The notes: generated from the sequence alone by a model not told the origin. DNA of 12,659 bases from Cellulomonadaceae bacterium (GCA_031283115.1 JAITCK010000137.1:1-12659); one strand, 5' to 3'. Shown: positions 1-6,752, counted from the stretch's first letter. A program made the numbers and translations.

Positions 1-1081
1 GCCGGGGGCGCTGCTGGGCCTGCACGGCAATAACAAGTCCGACGACGAGATTGGACTCGCCCTCGATGAGGGATTCGGCCAGATTATTGTCGATTCCCTG
101 GGGGAGATTGACCGTGTTGCTGACCTGGCTGCCGTGCGGGGGGTCATCGCCCCCGTGTTATTGCGCCTGGTCACGGGCGTTCATGCGGGCGGGCACGAAT
201 ACATTTCTACCGCCCACGAGGATCAAAAGTTTGGCCTGAGTGTCACCCCGCCACGCGACGGCGGCGACAGCCCAGCGATGGAGGCGCTGCTGCGTATCCT
301 GGCCCGCCCCAGCCTGCGCCTGCTCGGCCTGCACTCTCACATCGGCTCGCAGATTCTCGAGGTGGAAGGGTTTGCTGTTGCCGCCCGCGCCGTACTGCAA
401 CTGCGATCTGACCTCGCTGGGCGTACCGGCTACCTGATGGAAGAGGTCGACCTGGGTGGCGGCTACGGCATCGCCTACCTACCGGGGGAGCCGACGCTGG
501 ACCCGCGCCAGGTTGCCACATCCATCGCCGCTGCCGTCGGCCACACCTGCGCCGACCTGGGCACCCCTGTCCCGCGCATCTCCATCGAGCCTGGCCGCTC
601 CATCGTCGGGCCTGCCGGGATGACCCTGTACACGGTTGGTGCCGTCAAGCCCGTCACCGTCGCAGGCGAGGCCTCGCAGTCCGGTGACGGTGCGACCGGC
701 GACGACGGCGCTGAACCCTTCCAGCGTCTCTACGTTGCGGTGGACGGCGGCATGTCTGACAACATTCGCCCAGCCCTGTACCAGGCCGTCTACCATGCCG
801 AACTGGCCAACCGCGTGTCGTCGGCCCCGCTGGTTCGTGCCCGCATTGTCGGCAAGCATTGCGAGTCCGGTGACATTCTCATCCATGACATCGACCTCCC
901 GTCCGACATTGGCGCCGGAGACCTTATCGCTATTGCCGCCACCGGCGCCTACGGTCGCTCCATGGCCAGCAACTACAACCTCCTGGCCCGCCCCCCCGTC
1001 ATCGCCGTGCGCGACGGTGAAACACGAGTGCTGCTCCGCCGAGAAACGGTCGCCGACCTGCTGGCCCTCGACGAGGGTTAG
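1..1081 (+). CDS. lysA: Diaminopimelate decarboxylase, 5'-truncated by the window edge
   Basis: Catalyses the last step of lysine synthesis, PLP-dependent decarboxylation of meso-diaminopimelate to L-lysine in the cytoplasm. The reading frame enters at base 2 and 359 residues are visible, ending at TAG 1079-1081. Visible family motifs: HGNNKS near the start, HEDQKFGLS, the barrel motif HSHIGSQI, the glycine-rich PLP-phosphate loop GGGYGIAY, EPGRSIVG, the active-site C-E-S-G-D and the C-terminal GAYGRSMASNYN stretch. The N-terminal part carrying the PLP-binding lysine lies to the left of the window. A roughly 20-residue insert rich in Gly, Asp and Ser follows the VGAVKPV strand (bases about 650-720), which is mild variation. 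The next gene on the same strand starts 245 bp downstream, so it is not obviously cotranscribed. No clear terminator is visible after the stop. Confidence 0.96.
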   Translation, partial: PGALLGLHGNNKSDDEIGLALDEGFGQIIVDSLGEIDRVADLAAVRGVIAPVLLRLVTGVHAGGHEYISTAHEDQKFGLSVTPPRDGGDSPAMEALLRILARPSLRLLGLHSHIGSQILEVEGFAVAARAVLQLRSDLAGRTGYLMEEVDLGGGYGIAYLPGEPTLDPRQVATSIAAAVGHTCADLGTPVPRISIEPGRSIVGPAGMTLYTVGAVKPVTVAGEASQSGDGATGDDGAEPFQRLYVAVDGGMSDNIRPALYQAVYHAELANRVSSAPLVRARIVGKHCESGDILIHDIDLPSDIGAGDLIAIAATGAYGRSMASNYNLLARPPVIAVRDGETRVLLRRETVADLLALDEG

Positions 1082-1138
1082 CAGGTTATGTCGTGCTTCA
1101 GATGATGTTCATCGCACACAATGCCCGAAGTGACACGG

Positions 1139-1261
1139 CTACTCGAAAAAGTCCTCGTCAATCTCGATAACGTCATAGGTCTGCTTGACCTGGACGCCGA
1201 CGCGATACTTAATCATCAGGCGCGCGAGACGCTCACCGTCAATAAGCACAACACGAGAAAA
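1139..1261 (-). pseudogene. C-terminal remnant of an Mrr-type restriction endonuclease
   Basis: The minus strand encodes about 40 residues containing VVLIDGERLARLMI, then a YRVGVQV stretch, and ends IDEDFFE before TAG (1139-1141). From memory this matches the conserved C-terminal tail of Mrr-family type IV restriction proteins, where V-L-I-D-G and G-V-G-V precede a short D-x-F/Y ending. Upstream of about 1261 the frame stays open but changes to low-complexity Pro/Ser sequence that is antisense to the MBL gene, and the nuclease core is absent. It is therefore a scar, not a gene. It lies convergent to lysA and abuts the promoter region of the MBL gene. I am confident that it resembles Mrr, but the exact breakpoint is uncertain by about ten bases. 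Confidence 0.72.
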
Positions 1262-1313
1262 GCAGAATAGGCCATCAGATGGGTGGTGACCGGTACTGAT
1301 GGGCGGTCGGTGG

Positions 1314-1319
1314 GATACT
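1314..1319 (+). promoter_or_regulatory. Candidate -10 element for leaderless start of the MBL gene
   Basis: GATACT ends exactly 6 nt before the ATG at 1326, placing a transcription start at or next to the start codon. There is no Shine-Dalgarno before this ATG, which agrees with leaderless expression, common in actinomycetes. No good -35 is visible at 16-18 nt. The same geometry recurs at 4158 and 6759. Confidence 0.4.
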
Positions 1320-1325
1320 GCTGGT

Positions 1326-2036
1326 ATGCGATTGACGCGACTGGGACATGCCTGTGTCCGGCTTGAAGGTGGACAGGGGGACGTTGTTGTTATCGACCCT
1401 GGCAACTTTACTGATGTGGGGGCGGCATTTGAGGGGGCCGATGCGGCGTTGGTGACGCATAGTCACCGAGATCATCTCGATGTTGAGGCTGTCGTGGCTG
1501 GGTTGGCTGCGCGGCCTGGGCTGGTTGTTTACTGCGATGCCGTGTCGGGGGAGATGTTGCGCGACGCGGGCGTTGACGCCGGGCAAGTGAGCGTCGTCCA
1601 GCCGGGCGATACCTTTGCCGTGGGCGCATTTGCTGTGAAGGTCGGCGGCGGCACTCACGAGATTGTCCACAAACTCATCCCGGCCATTGTCAATGTCACC
1701 TTCCTTATCGACGATGGAAGCGGCAGTGTCTACCATCCTGGCGATTCCTTCGACGCGATGCCGCAGGAACGTCGCCCATCATCAGACGGCGACGGTCACC
1801 GACAGCCCTCCGTTCTGCTGGTTCCGGTCTCTGGCCCCTGGCTCAAACTCGCGGAGTCCATCGACTTTGTCCGCAACAATCCGTCCGACATTGTCATCCC
1901 CATTCACGACGCCCTCAACTCTGACGCCGGACAACACATGGTGGATGCCCGCTTAGCCGACTTCAACTTCGTCGGCCCAGGCCGCCGCCACGTCCGCCCG
2001 CCTGTGGGCGAGTCGGTAGATCTGCTCGCAGCATGA
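1326..2036 (+). CDS. MBL-fold (UlaG-like) metallohydrolase
   Basis: 236 residues, compact metallo-beta-lactamase-fold protein of the UlaG/YtnP-like type that usually lacks extra domains; substrate unknown. The N-terminus MRLTRLGHACVRLE is the usual first strand pair of this family. The metal motif H-x-H-x-D-H is present as HSHRDH (H45, H47, D49, H50). Further candidate ligands are H111, D140 in the YHPGDS strand and H194 in PIHD. The start is set at 1326, not the upstream in-frame ATG at 1299, because homology begins there and a -10-like hexamer sits 6 nt upstream. Its TGA overlaps the ATG of the following capA-like gene (ATGA, 2033-2036), so the two are translationally coupled. It is probably cytoplasmic, as no signal peptide is seen. 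A link to the capA-like gene's job is inferred only from coupling. Confidence 0.88.
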   Translation: MRLTRLGHACVRLEGGQGDVVVIDPGNFTDVGAAFEGADAALVTHSHRDHLDVEAVVAGLAARPGLVVYCDAVSGEMLRDAGVDAGQVSVVQPGDTFAVGAFAVKVGGGTHEIVHKLIPAIVNVTFLIDDGSGSVYHPGDSFDAMPQERRPSSDGDGHRQPSVLLVPVSGPWLKLAESIDFVRNNPSDIVIPIHDALNSDAGQHMVDARLADFNFVGPGRRHVRPPVGESVDLLAA

Positions 2037-3307
2037 ACCGGACAGCCAAAGTCGGCCTAGCCGCCCTAGTTGCAGCCCTGATGGCGGTCGGCGGCGGATA
2101 CGGGGCTGGAGCGGCCATCCACCACGTCGGAACCCTGCCGGACGCCGTCACCGCGACCGCGCAACCGCACGTCGTCGCAGACAAGAAACACCCGCCCAAA
2201 CCGGCCCCGCCCAAACCAGTCGAATTTACGATAGTCGGGGTTGGGGACGTGCTCCTACACGAGCCGGTAAACCGGTCGGCTGGCCGGGCTGGCCCCCTCG
2301 ACTACAGCCCCCTGCTAGCTGGCCTAGACCCCTGGATTCGAGGCGCTGACCTAGCAATCTGCAATTTTGAAACCCCGGTGGCCCCGCCCGGGCAAGCCGT
2401 CACCACCTACCCAGTGTTCGGGATCCCCGCCCAAATCGTCACCGACCTGGCCGACCAAGGCTGGGACGGTTGCTCTACCGCGTCGAACCACACCCTGGAC
2501 CGGGGGGTTGCCGGGGTCACCGCCACTCTGGACACCTTCGATGTCGCCCACCTGGGCCATGTCGGGTCTGGCCGGACCGAGGCTGAAGCCAACTCCCCCC
2601 AGATCTACCAGATTGTCCGCAAGGACAGGACCATCACCATCGCCCACATCGCCATGGCTTACGGGACTAACGGCATTCCCATTCCGGCGTCCGCTCCTTG
2701 GGCTGTCAACATCATCGACACCGACTGGGCTATCGGCCAGGCCGTGGCCGCCCGCCAAGCCGGAGCCGACATGGTGGTCGTCTCCATGCATGACGGCGTT
2801 GAATATCAGGCCACCCCCACCCAAGAGCAGTTGTCGTCCGCGCAGGCCCTGGCCGAATCTGGTCAAGTCGATCTGGTGATCGGCCACCACGTTCACGTCC
2901 CGCAACCCATCGTCAAACTGGATGGCGGCCCGCGTGGTGAGGGCATGTGGGTGGCTTACGGGTTGGGCAACTTCCTGTCCAACCAGTCGTCGGCCTGCTG
3001 TGCGGCGGCCACGTCCAACGGCATTTTGATGACGGCGACTGTTATCGCCCAGCCAGGGCAGCCGCCGCAGGTTACCGGCGTCACCTGGACGGCCACCACC
3101 GTCGACATTAAGGCTGGCCACCGGATCCGGGTCATCTCCGACGCGATCAATGAGCCGGGTGCTGGCACCTTGTCGGTGGCTCAACTGCAGGCTCGACGGG
3201 ACTTGGTCGCCGGGGTTGTCGGTGATGTTGCGCCGGAGCGCACCAGCCCGCCAACCCCCGCCCCCGGAGTGACCGTGACTGTAGTTCCCAGAGAAACACC
3301 GCAGTAG
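2033..3307 (+). CDS. CapA / PGA_cap family protein (calcineurin-like phosphoesterase fold), membrane-anchored
   Basis: 424 residues. Residues about 7-28 form a hydrophobic, Gly/Ala-rich signal or anchor helix without a lipobox Cys. A Lys/Pro-rich linker (about 50-62) follows, then the domain. Family motifs: VGVGD (68-72), ADLAICNFET (105-114), SNHTLDRG (151-158), SMHDGVEY (251-258), IGHHVHVPQP (283-292) and YGLGNFLSNQ (309-318). These are the metal-site blocks of the PGA_cap family, named after CapA of poly-gamma-glutamate capsule synthesis. In actinomycetes such proteins occur without capBC, and none is seen here, so a capsule role is not implied; a cell-envelope hydrolase is a reasonable inference. 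The C-terminal 50 residues are Pro/Thr-rich and probably disordered. The gene overlaps the MBL gene by 4 bp and faces a minus-strand gene. Confidence 0.88.
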   Translation: MNRTAKVGLAALVAALMAVGGGYGAGAAIHHVGTLPDAVTATAQPHVVADKKHPPKPAPPKPVEFTIVGVGDVLLHEPVNRSAGRAGPLDYSPLLAGLDPWIRGADLAICNFETPVAPPGQAVTTYPVFGIPAQIVTDLADQGWDGCSTASNHTLDRGVAGVTATLDTFDVAHLGHVGSGRTEAEANSPQIYQIVRKDRTITIAHIAMAYGTNGIPIPASAPWAVNIIDTDWAIGQAVAARQAGADMVVVSMHDGVEYQATPTQEQLSSAQALAESGQVDLVIGHHVHVPQPIVKLDGGPRGEGMWVAYGLGNFLSNQSSACCAAATSNGILMTATVIAQPGQPPQVTGVTWTATTVDIKAGHRIRVISDAINEPGAGTLSVAQLQARRDLVAGVVGDVAPERTSPPTPAPGVTVTVVPRETPQ

Positions 3308-3313
3308 GGTGTG

Positions 3314-3369
3314 ACCTGGCTGGTCAGGCCGGGCAACCTTGTACCCAAACCTGGCCGGTCAGGCCTGGG
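3314..3369. repeat. Imperfect direct repeat in the convergent intergenic gap
   Basis: Two units beginning ACCTGGCYGGTCAGGCC occur at 3314-3333 and 3349-3369, a period of 35 bp, with one mismatch in the first 17 bases. They fill the gap between the capA-like stop and the minus-strand gene's stop. The second unit also forms a hairpin. Confidence 0.6.
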
Positions 3370-3370
3370 T
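3343..3370. terminator. Hairpin between convergent genes, possible bidirectional terminator
   Basis: A 28-base near-palindrome. An outer stem ACCCA/TGGGT and an inner stem CCTGG/TCAGG (with one G-T pair) are separated by a 2x2 internal mismatch and close on a CCGG loop. It lies just after the capA-like stop and just beyond the stop of the convergent gene at 3376. There is no T-run on either side, so termination is a guess from position and stem strength. Confidence 0.4.
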
Positions 3371-3375
3371 GCCGC

Positions 3376-4158
3376 CTACCAGGGCCGGTTACTACGCCGT
3401 CGGTTAACCTTTTTACCGACGATAGCGCCCAGGACGAAGGCTGCAGTTGGTGACATGCCCCGCCGCTGCGACCCAGCATATGAAGGGGCCGCAACCGGAG
3501 CGAAGTCAGCAGGGACAGTGCGGTAGTAGGCGACTCGAGCCTTTTTCACCTGCTTGGCCCAGCCTTTCGGCATTTCAAAAACAATCTTCATGGTGATGAC
3601 AATGCTTTCATCCGGACTGGCCAGGGCAGTTTCGAGAGTGTCAGCGAAATTTCGCGTCCACAGGCGCAGGGTGTCAACGGATGAAACCAGCCCGGCAAGT
3701 AGGACGTCAACCAGCTGACGCAAGGCTGGGTTGAAACTGTTGCCCAGCCGGTGCACCCGCATCCCACTTTCGATAAGTTGCCGGTAGTTGTCCATGATGC
3801 CGTAAGCCTCGGCCGCGATGGCGTCAGGATTGCCGGGCTGACCAGGCAGGCCGAAAGCCGACGAGGTGGTGGCCGAATTGAATTGATGTTCCAACTGTTG
3901 CACAAGCGTGCTCATCGAACTCATCACATCTGAAATGGTCCGGTCAACATGACTGCGGGTCACGTGGGGCAAATCCGGTTGAGGGGTTGGCGGGCTGATC
4001 AGCGTTTGATATTGTGGTTCGATCCGGTCCTTTTCGCCGAGCAGCCGGGCCGCAAACAGTAGGTACTCCCAGCCTGGTGGCTGGTCTGCTACCAGGCTGG
4101 CAACTCCGGCCTCGGTTCGCGGCACGGTTAGCGGTTGGGTGGGGCTGTTGCCGGGCAT
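3376..4158 (-). CDS. Conserved-looking protein of unknown function
   Basis: 260 residues; I do not recognise a characterised family. The N-terminal region holds PGWEYLLFAARLL (about 28-40), a motif I associate loosely with uncharacterised bacterial proteins. The middle is helical and Gln/Ser/Asn-containing (about 75-150), followed by a predicted helical pair (about 150-190) and a basic stretch KGWAKQVKKARVAYYRT. The C-terminus has a short hydrophobic Ala/Val/Gly segment followed by KKVNRRRSNRPW, which could be a weak membrane-associating tail. Codon usage is GC-rich like the neighbours. The ATG at 4158 is preceded by TAGAGT 6 nt upstream with no Shine-Dalgarno, suggesting a leaderless mRNA. 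It is convergent with the capA-like gene and diverges from a small plus-strand ORF whose ATG overlaps its own. Confidence 0.8.
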   Translation of the reverse strand: MPGNSPTQPLTVPRTEAGVASLVADQPPGWEYLLFAARLLGEKDRIEPQYQTLISPPTPQPDLPHVTRSHVDRTISDVMSSMSTLVQQLEHQFNSATTSSAFGLPGQPGNPDAIAAEAYGIMDNYRQLIESGMRVHRLGNSFNPALRQLVDVLLAGLVSSVDTLRLWTRNFADTLETALASPDESIVITMKIVFEMPKGWAKQVKKARVAYYRTVPADFAPVAAPSYAGSQRRGMSPTAAFVLGAIVGKKVNRRRSNRPW

Positions 4159-4357
4159 GCCTCGACTCTACGACAGGCCACCGACGGTAGGTTGCCGCAT
4201 TGTCGAACACCTGGAGGCGCGTCGCGGCTGGTACCCGGTCGTCAACGATGCGGCAGGCAGCAGCGACGAAACCATCGCCTGGTGGTTCGACTCCTGCACG
4301 AATACGTTGTGGATAACTCGTTCCGCGGAGACAAAACCTGGCACTTCGTATGGGTAG
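4157..4357 (+). CDS. Possible small protein, 66 residues, unknown
   Basis: ORF from ATG 4157 (another in-frame ATG at 4139) to TAG 4355-4357. The middle, from about 4195 to 4290, has the GC-rich third positions expected of coding DNA here and includes EHLEARRGWYPVVND and AWWFDSCTNTLWITR. The start codon overlaps the ATG of the divergent minus-strand gene on the CATG at 4156-4159. No Shine-Dalgarno or -10 is visible upstream on this strand. The stop sits in the left arm of a strong inverted repeat that could terminate it. No family recognised; it may be a remnant of a longer gene. Confidence 0.38.
   Translation: MPRLYDRPPTVGCRIVEHLEARRGWYPVVNDAAGSSDETIAWWFDSCTNTLWITRSAETKPGTSYG
4165..4170 (-). 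promoter_or_regulatory. Candidate -10 element for leaderless start at 4158
   Basis: Read on the minus strand, TAGAGT (TAnnnT consensus) is followed by 6 nt and then the ATG at 4158. No convincing -35 is found at 16-18 nt. Confidence 0.42.
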
Positions 4358-4395
4358 CCACATCTAGGCTCTGGCCGTGTCTTGATGTGGCTATC
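4354..4395. terminator. Inverted repeat between convergent ORFs, possible bidirectional terminator
   Basis: TAGCCACATC (4355-4364) and GATGTGGCTA (4384-4393) are perfect 10-base arms around a 19-base loop, extendable outward by a G-T and a G-C pair. It lies between the stop of the small plus-strand ORF (inside the left arm) and the stop of the minus-strand ATPase gene at 4431. T-runs are poor, with only a short TTTT further on for the minus-strand transcript. Confidence 0.55.
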
Positions 4396-4430
4396 TCCTA
4401 GTTATGGTCGAAAGATTCTCCGACACGTAC

Positions 4431-5909
4431 TTATGGAAGCGCATTAATCCTCTCAACCACGGCGACGAGACTCTCGATTGACTTACGAAGTTCCTCGGGT
4501 TTGACAGGGTCGTTTTCAGTATTCTCGGGGTGGTGGATGCTATTGCGGACGTACATAGGCAAGGTAACCTTTGTCGAGTTTAGCGAAGGAGTTCGTATCC
4601 AGGTCTTGGTTTTGGAGGTGCCTTCGCCCTCCAAGTAGGAATCAATTTCTTTTTCTCTGGCGGCCTGTCCGTCGGTCTTCTGCGCCTCGATATGACGCTG
4701 GATATGCCCGTACAACTCGTTGTGAAAGTCGTTGCTGCACACCTCGAAGGCGCGGTAGTTGATTTCACCCCATGTTGGCTCGCCCTGGCCAAACAAGCCA
4801 AACCTGGTCGATGGGTCGATTCGCCGGTCAGGCCCCTTCCCCGCAAGCACCGTGAGCAGATGGCTCTGAGGGTCGAACCTGCGGATGAGGTACGGGGAGT
4901 GGGTAATGATGAATACTTGCTCGCGCTTACCGATGCTGCTGAGCGCTTCGCCGAGTTTGAGTTGCGCGCTCGGGTGGAGCCAGGTCTCGGGTTCATCCAG
5001 CATGAGGATGAGCGGGGTGGGATTACTCTCATCAAGAAGCGCGACTGACCTTGCGTAGAGTTGGATAATCCCGAGTGCAATGGCTCGTTGCATACCTGTT
5101 CCCTTGCCGTCGACCGGGGTTTCCGCAGTGCCGTCGTCAACATGCAGACGTCCTTGCTTCATGAATATAGAGGCGTCAGGAAGTCCGAAGTCGAAACGAT
5201 AGTTGGCCTGACCATATTGCTCGTCAACAAGTTGCTTGATTCCGTCGGCGAGTTTCGTTGTCTCCGTCAAGAACGAACCCTCCTTGTCGAGCGAGAAAGC
5301 CTCCTCGTGAGCCTTGGCAAGCGCCTTCCATTTATCGGTCTCTACGAAGTTCTTAAATGACGAGTCGAGTAACCGCCCGAGTGTTTTTGTATTGGCGAAG
5401 TCGATGTAGTCTCCGGGTTGAGCATCTGCCCATACTGCCTCGAAGTCGAAAATGGCTTTAACTTTGGCATCAATACCCGTGACGTTCTCAAACTGCTGCC
5501 TCTCAGGGTGCCAGAAACATACCGTCTTCACATCCAACTGCTTGGGCTTACCTGCCTGAGTAATCGTTCGAGGCTCGCTGCTACGCTCAAGGCGAAGCAC
5601 GTGTTGACCGTCATCATCGAAGGTGAAGTCCTTGAGTACCTTGAACTTCTCCTGCGCGACGAGTTCTTCCACACCATCCGCGATGTCGACCTCAACCCTC
5701 GTTGGCCCGGTCGCGGTGGAGCAATAGAACTTGTCTGGAGTCCACTTCGTCGCGGACGGCCCCTCGAACAAGAACAATAACGCCTCAAGTACCGTCGACT
5801 TGCCACTGTTGTTGTCGCCAACGAAGTAGTTGACCCCAGGTTTCAGGTCGAACCGGTATTCCCCGCAGAAACTCTTGATATTTTCTACTGTGACGCTTCT
5901 GATATACAT
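4431..5909 (-). CDS. AAA/ABC-type ATPase (RecF/OLD-like, AAA_15/AAA_21) with HEPN-like C-terminus; likely defence protein
   Basis: 492 residues. The N-terminus MYIRSVTVENIKSF leads into Walker A GDNNSGKST (31-39). An insert of helices and strands follows (about 60-260), then a signature-like GKGTGMQRAIALG (268-280), Walker B LILMLDEPE (300-308; D305, E306) and the switch/H-loop THSPYL (H337). No TOPRIM motif follows, unlike OLD nucleases. Instead a conserved-looking tail contains DFHNELYGHIQ (394-404) and ends with Y-V-R455-N456-S-I-H-H460-P-E-N, which fits the R-x4-H (R-N-x3-H) signature of HEPN RNases. By inference this is an ATP-gated, possibly RNA-cleaving abortive-infection protein. The start at 5909 has GGAG at 5915-5918. 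Base composition is visibly more AT-rich than flanking genes, suggesting horizontal transfer. It stands alone in its orientation with no partner gene next to it. Confidence 0.88.
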   Translation of the reverse strand: MYIRSVTVENIKSFCGEYRFDLKPGVNYFVGDNNSGKSTVLEALLFLFEGPSATKWTPDKFYCSTATGPTRVEVDIADGVEELVAQEKFKVLKDFTFDDDGQHVLRLERSSEPRTITQAGKPKQLDVKTVCFWHPERQQFENVTGIDAKVKAIFDFEAVWADAQPGDYIDFANTKTLGRLLDSSFKNFVETDKWKALAKAHEEAFSLDKEGSFLTETTKLADGIKQLVDEQYGQANYRFDFGLPDASIFMKQGRLHVDDGTAETPVDGKGTGMQRAIALGIIQLYARSVALLDESNPTPLILMLDEPETWLHPSAQLKLGEALSSIGKREQVFIITHSPYLIRRFDPQSHLLTVLAGKGPDRRIDPSTRFGLFGQGEPTWGEINYRAFEVCSNDFHNELYGHIQRHIEAQKTDGQAAREKEIDSYLEGEGTSKTKTWIRTPSLNSTKVTLPMYVRNSIHHPENTENDPVKPEELRKSIESLVAVVERINALP

Positions 5910-6243
5910 GGCAACTCCGTCTGTCTTACCCTTAGAGTGTGGGAATAACCCAGAATGCCCAAAGGTATCGACGACCTATGACACGACAGGCCGATATGGC
6001 GCGTAACCATCTGATGAGGGCATGCTTGCTGTCAGTTTCAGAGACACGCCGGGCGATAGCGTATCCACCAGGTTCACCCGGTGCTATACCCCATACACCT
6101 CCGCTTGGCGGTGATTTCCACGCAGGCGTCCATCACGCCGTCGATAAACTCGTGGTGGCCTGCGCCGAAGGTCAAGCCGTCCTACGTATCCTCGCGGAGT
6201 GAAGTCCAGTGTCTGTCTCTTGCCTGTAATCAAGAGCGTGCCC
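5910..6243. other. Gene-free stretch with decayed sequence
   Basis: These 334 bases hold no ORF I would call intact. A plus-strand ORF of 87 codons (5939-6202) lacks a Shine-Dalgarno and any recognisable motif. The minus strand contains a short coding-like scrap at 6074-6181, listed separately. The stretch separates the ATPase gene from the broken response-regulator gene. Confidence 0.6.
6074..6181 (-). pseudogene. Coding-like scrap of an unrecognised protein (C-terminal end)
   Basis: On the minus strand, directly after an in-frame TAG (6182-6184), the sequence reads DGLTFGAGHHEFIDGVMDAC and continues VEITAK before a stop at 6074. Almost all codons in this piece end in G or C, more so than in the overlapping plus-strand frame, and the residue make-up is protein-like. 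I do not recognise the parent family. Confidence 0.3.
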
Positions 6244-6602
6244 TGACGCATCCGGCGTGACCAGCCCGGCCTCGTAGGCGGTGATGACCAGTTGGGCGCG
6301 GTCGCGGGCGTGGAGTTTGGCGAGCAGGCTGCCGATGTGGGTTTTGACGGTTTTGATGGAGATGGTCAGGGTGGGCGTCTTTGAGGAGGAAGCCGCTTGG
6401 CCCCGGCCCGCAGGGCGCCGTAAACATAATCGTCCAGGTCAAACATCCTGAGGACGAGAACCTGCGTACCGATCAACGCAGGGTCGGCGGTGATGGTGGC
6501 GGTCGCGGCGATGCCGTCACTGCCGGGCGTCCGAATGTCCATGAGGATGATGTCGGGGCGCAGCGTCCGGGCCAGCGTCGCAGCCTCAGAACTCGGCATG
6601 AT
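6240..6602 (-). pseudogene. Broken NarL/LuxR-family response regulator (receiver piece + HTH tail)
   Basis: Reading the minus strand from about 6602, the receiver domain is recognisable: ATLARTLRPDIILMDIRTPG with the phosphoacceptor Asp in LMDIR, then ITADPALIGTQVLVL, FDLDDYVYGALRAGA. The N-terminal strand and start are missing. At about 6396 one extra base shifts the frame, after which SGFLLKDAHP is read in the next frame. A second break at about 6370-6378 joins this directly to LTISIKTVKTHIGSLLAKLH and RDRAQLVITAYEAGLVTP, the recognition helix and tail of a LuxR-type HTH. The linker and first HTH helices, roughly 60 residues, are deleted. No histidine kinase partner remains. Three independent lesions make it a clear pseudogene. 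Confidence 0.85.
6244..6298 (-). repeat. LuxR-gene tail repeat, copy A
   Basis: Encodes AQLVITAYEAGLVTPDAS on the minus strand. It matches copy B (8515-8569) at 48 of 54 compared positions in the same orientation, and copy C (11816-11847) over its part. It is the 3' end of the broken response-regulator gene. Confidence 0.8.
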
Positions 6603-6711
6603 GTACGGATTGCTTGACGATTGGGTTACCGAGCAAGTTGTTAGCCCAACAGCGGTAGGTAACGTCATCTCCCTATCTGACTGGAAAACCCGCCGAGTCG
6701 CTGCACCATGA
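6598..6711 (+). pseudogene. Possible C-terminal scrap of an unknown plus-strand gene
   Basis: From about 6598 the plus strand reads MMYGLLDDWVTEQ, then VVSPTAVGNVISLSDW and KTRRVAAP, ending at TGA 6709-6711. The piece is protein-like and ends within a perfect hairpin, as the end of a real gene would. The frame upstream is antisense to the receiver remnant, so the 5' part is missing. I do not recognise the family, and it may be a chance ORF. Confidence 0.3.
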
Positions 6712-6719
6712 GGTGCAGC
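6700..6719. terminator. Perfect 8-bp stem hairpin with ATGA tetraloop
   Basis: GCTGCACC (6700-6707) and GGTGCAGC (6712-6719) flank ATGA. There is no T-run after it. It could be an old terminator for the scrap ending at 6711, or an insulator just upstream of the toxin-antitoxin promoter. It could also be a binding site. Confidence 0.5.
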
Positions 6720-6723
6720 CCAT

Positions 6724-6752
6724 GTGACATGCAGACGAATCTGACATAAGGT
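6724..6752 (+). promoter_or_regulatory. Promoter of the HTH-MNT / HepT operon, leaderless
   Basis: A -35 GTGACA (6724-6729, five of six consensus bases) and a -10 TAAGGT (6747-6752) are 17 bp apart. The -10 ends 6 nt before the ATG at 6759, so the transcript should start at or beside the start codon. The -10 lies inside the palindromic operator. Confidence 0.62.

Noticed and set aside
1299..1325. Upstream ATG at 1299 as start of the MBL gene
   Set aside because: The added residues do not resemble the family. Homology starts at MRLTRLGHA (1326), which also has a well-placed -10.
2351..3184. 277-codon minus-strand ORF opposite the capA-like gene
   Set aside because: The sense frame has all PGA_cap motifs. 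The antisense product is Gly/Arg/Asp-rich with no recognisable domain.
5939..6202. 87-codon plus-strand ORF after the ATPase
   Set aside because: No Shine-Dalgarno and no motif. The overlapping minus-strand frame has better third-position composition over 6074-6181.
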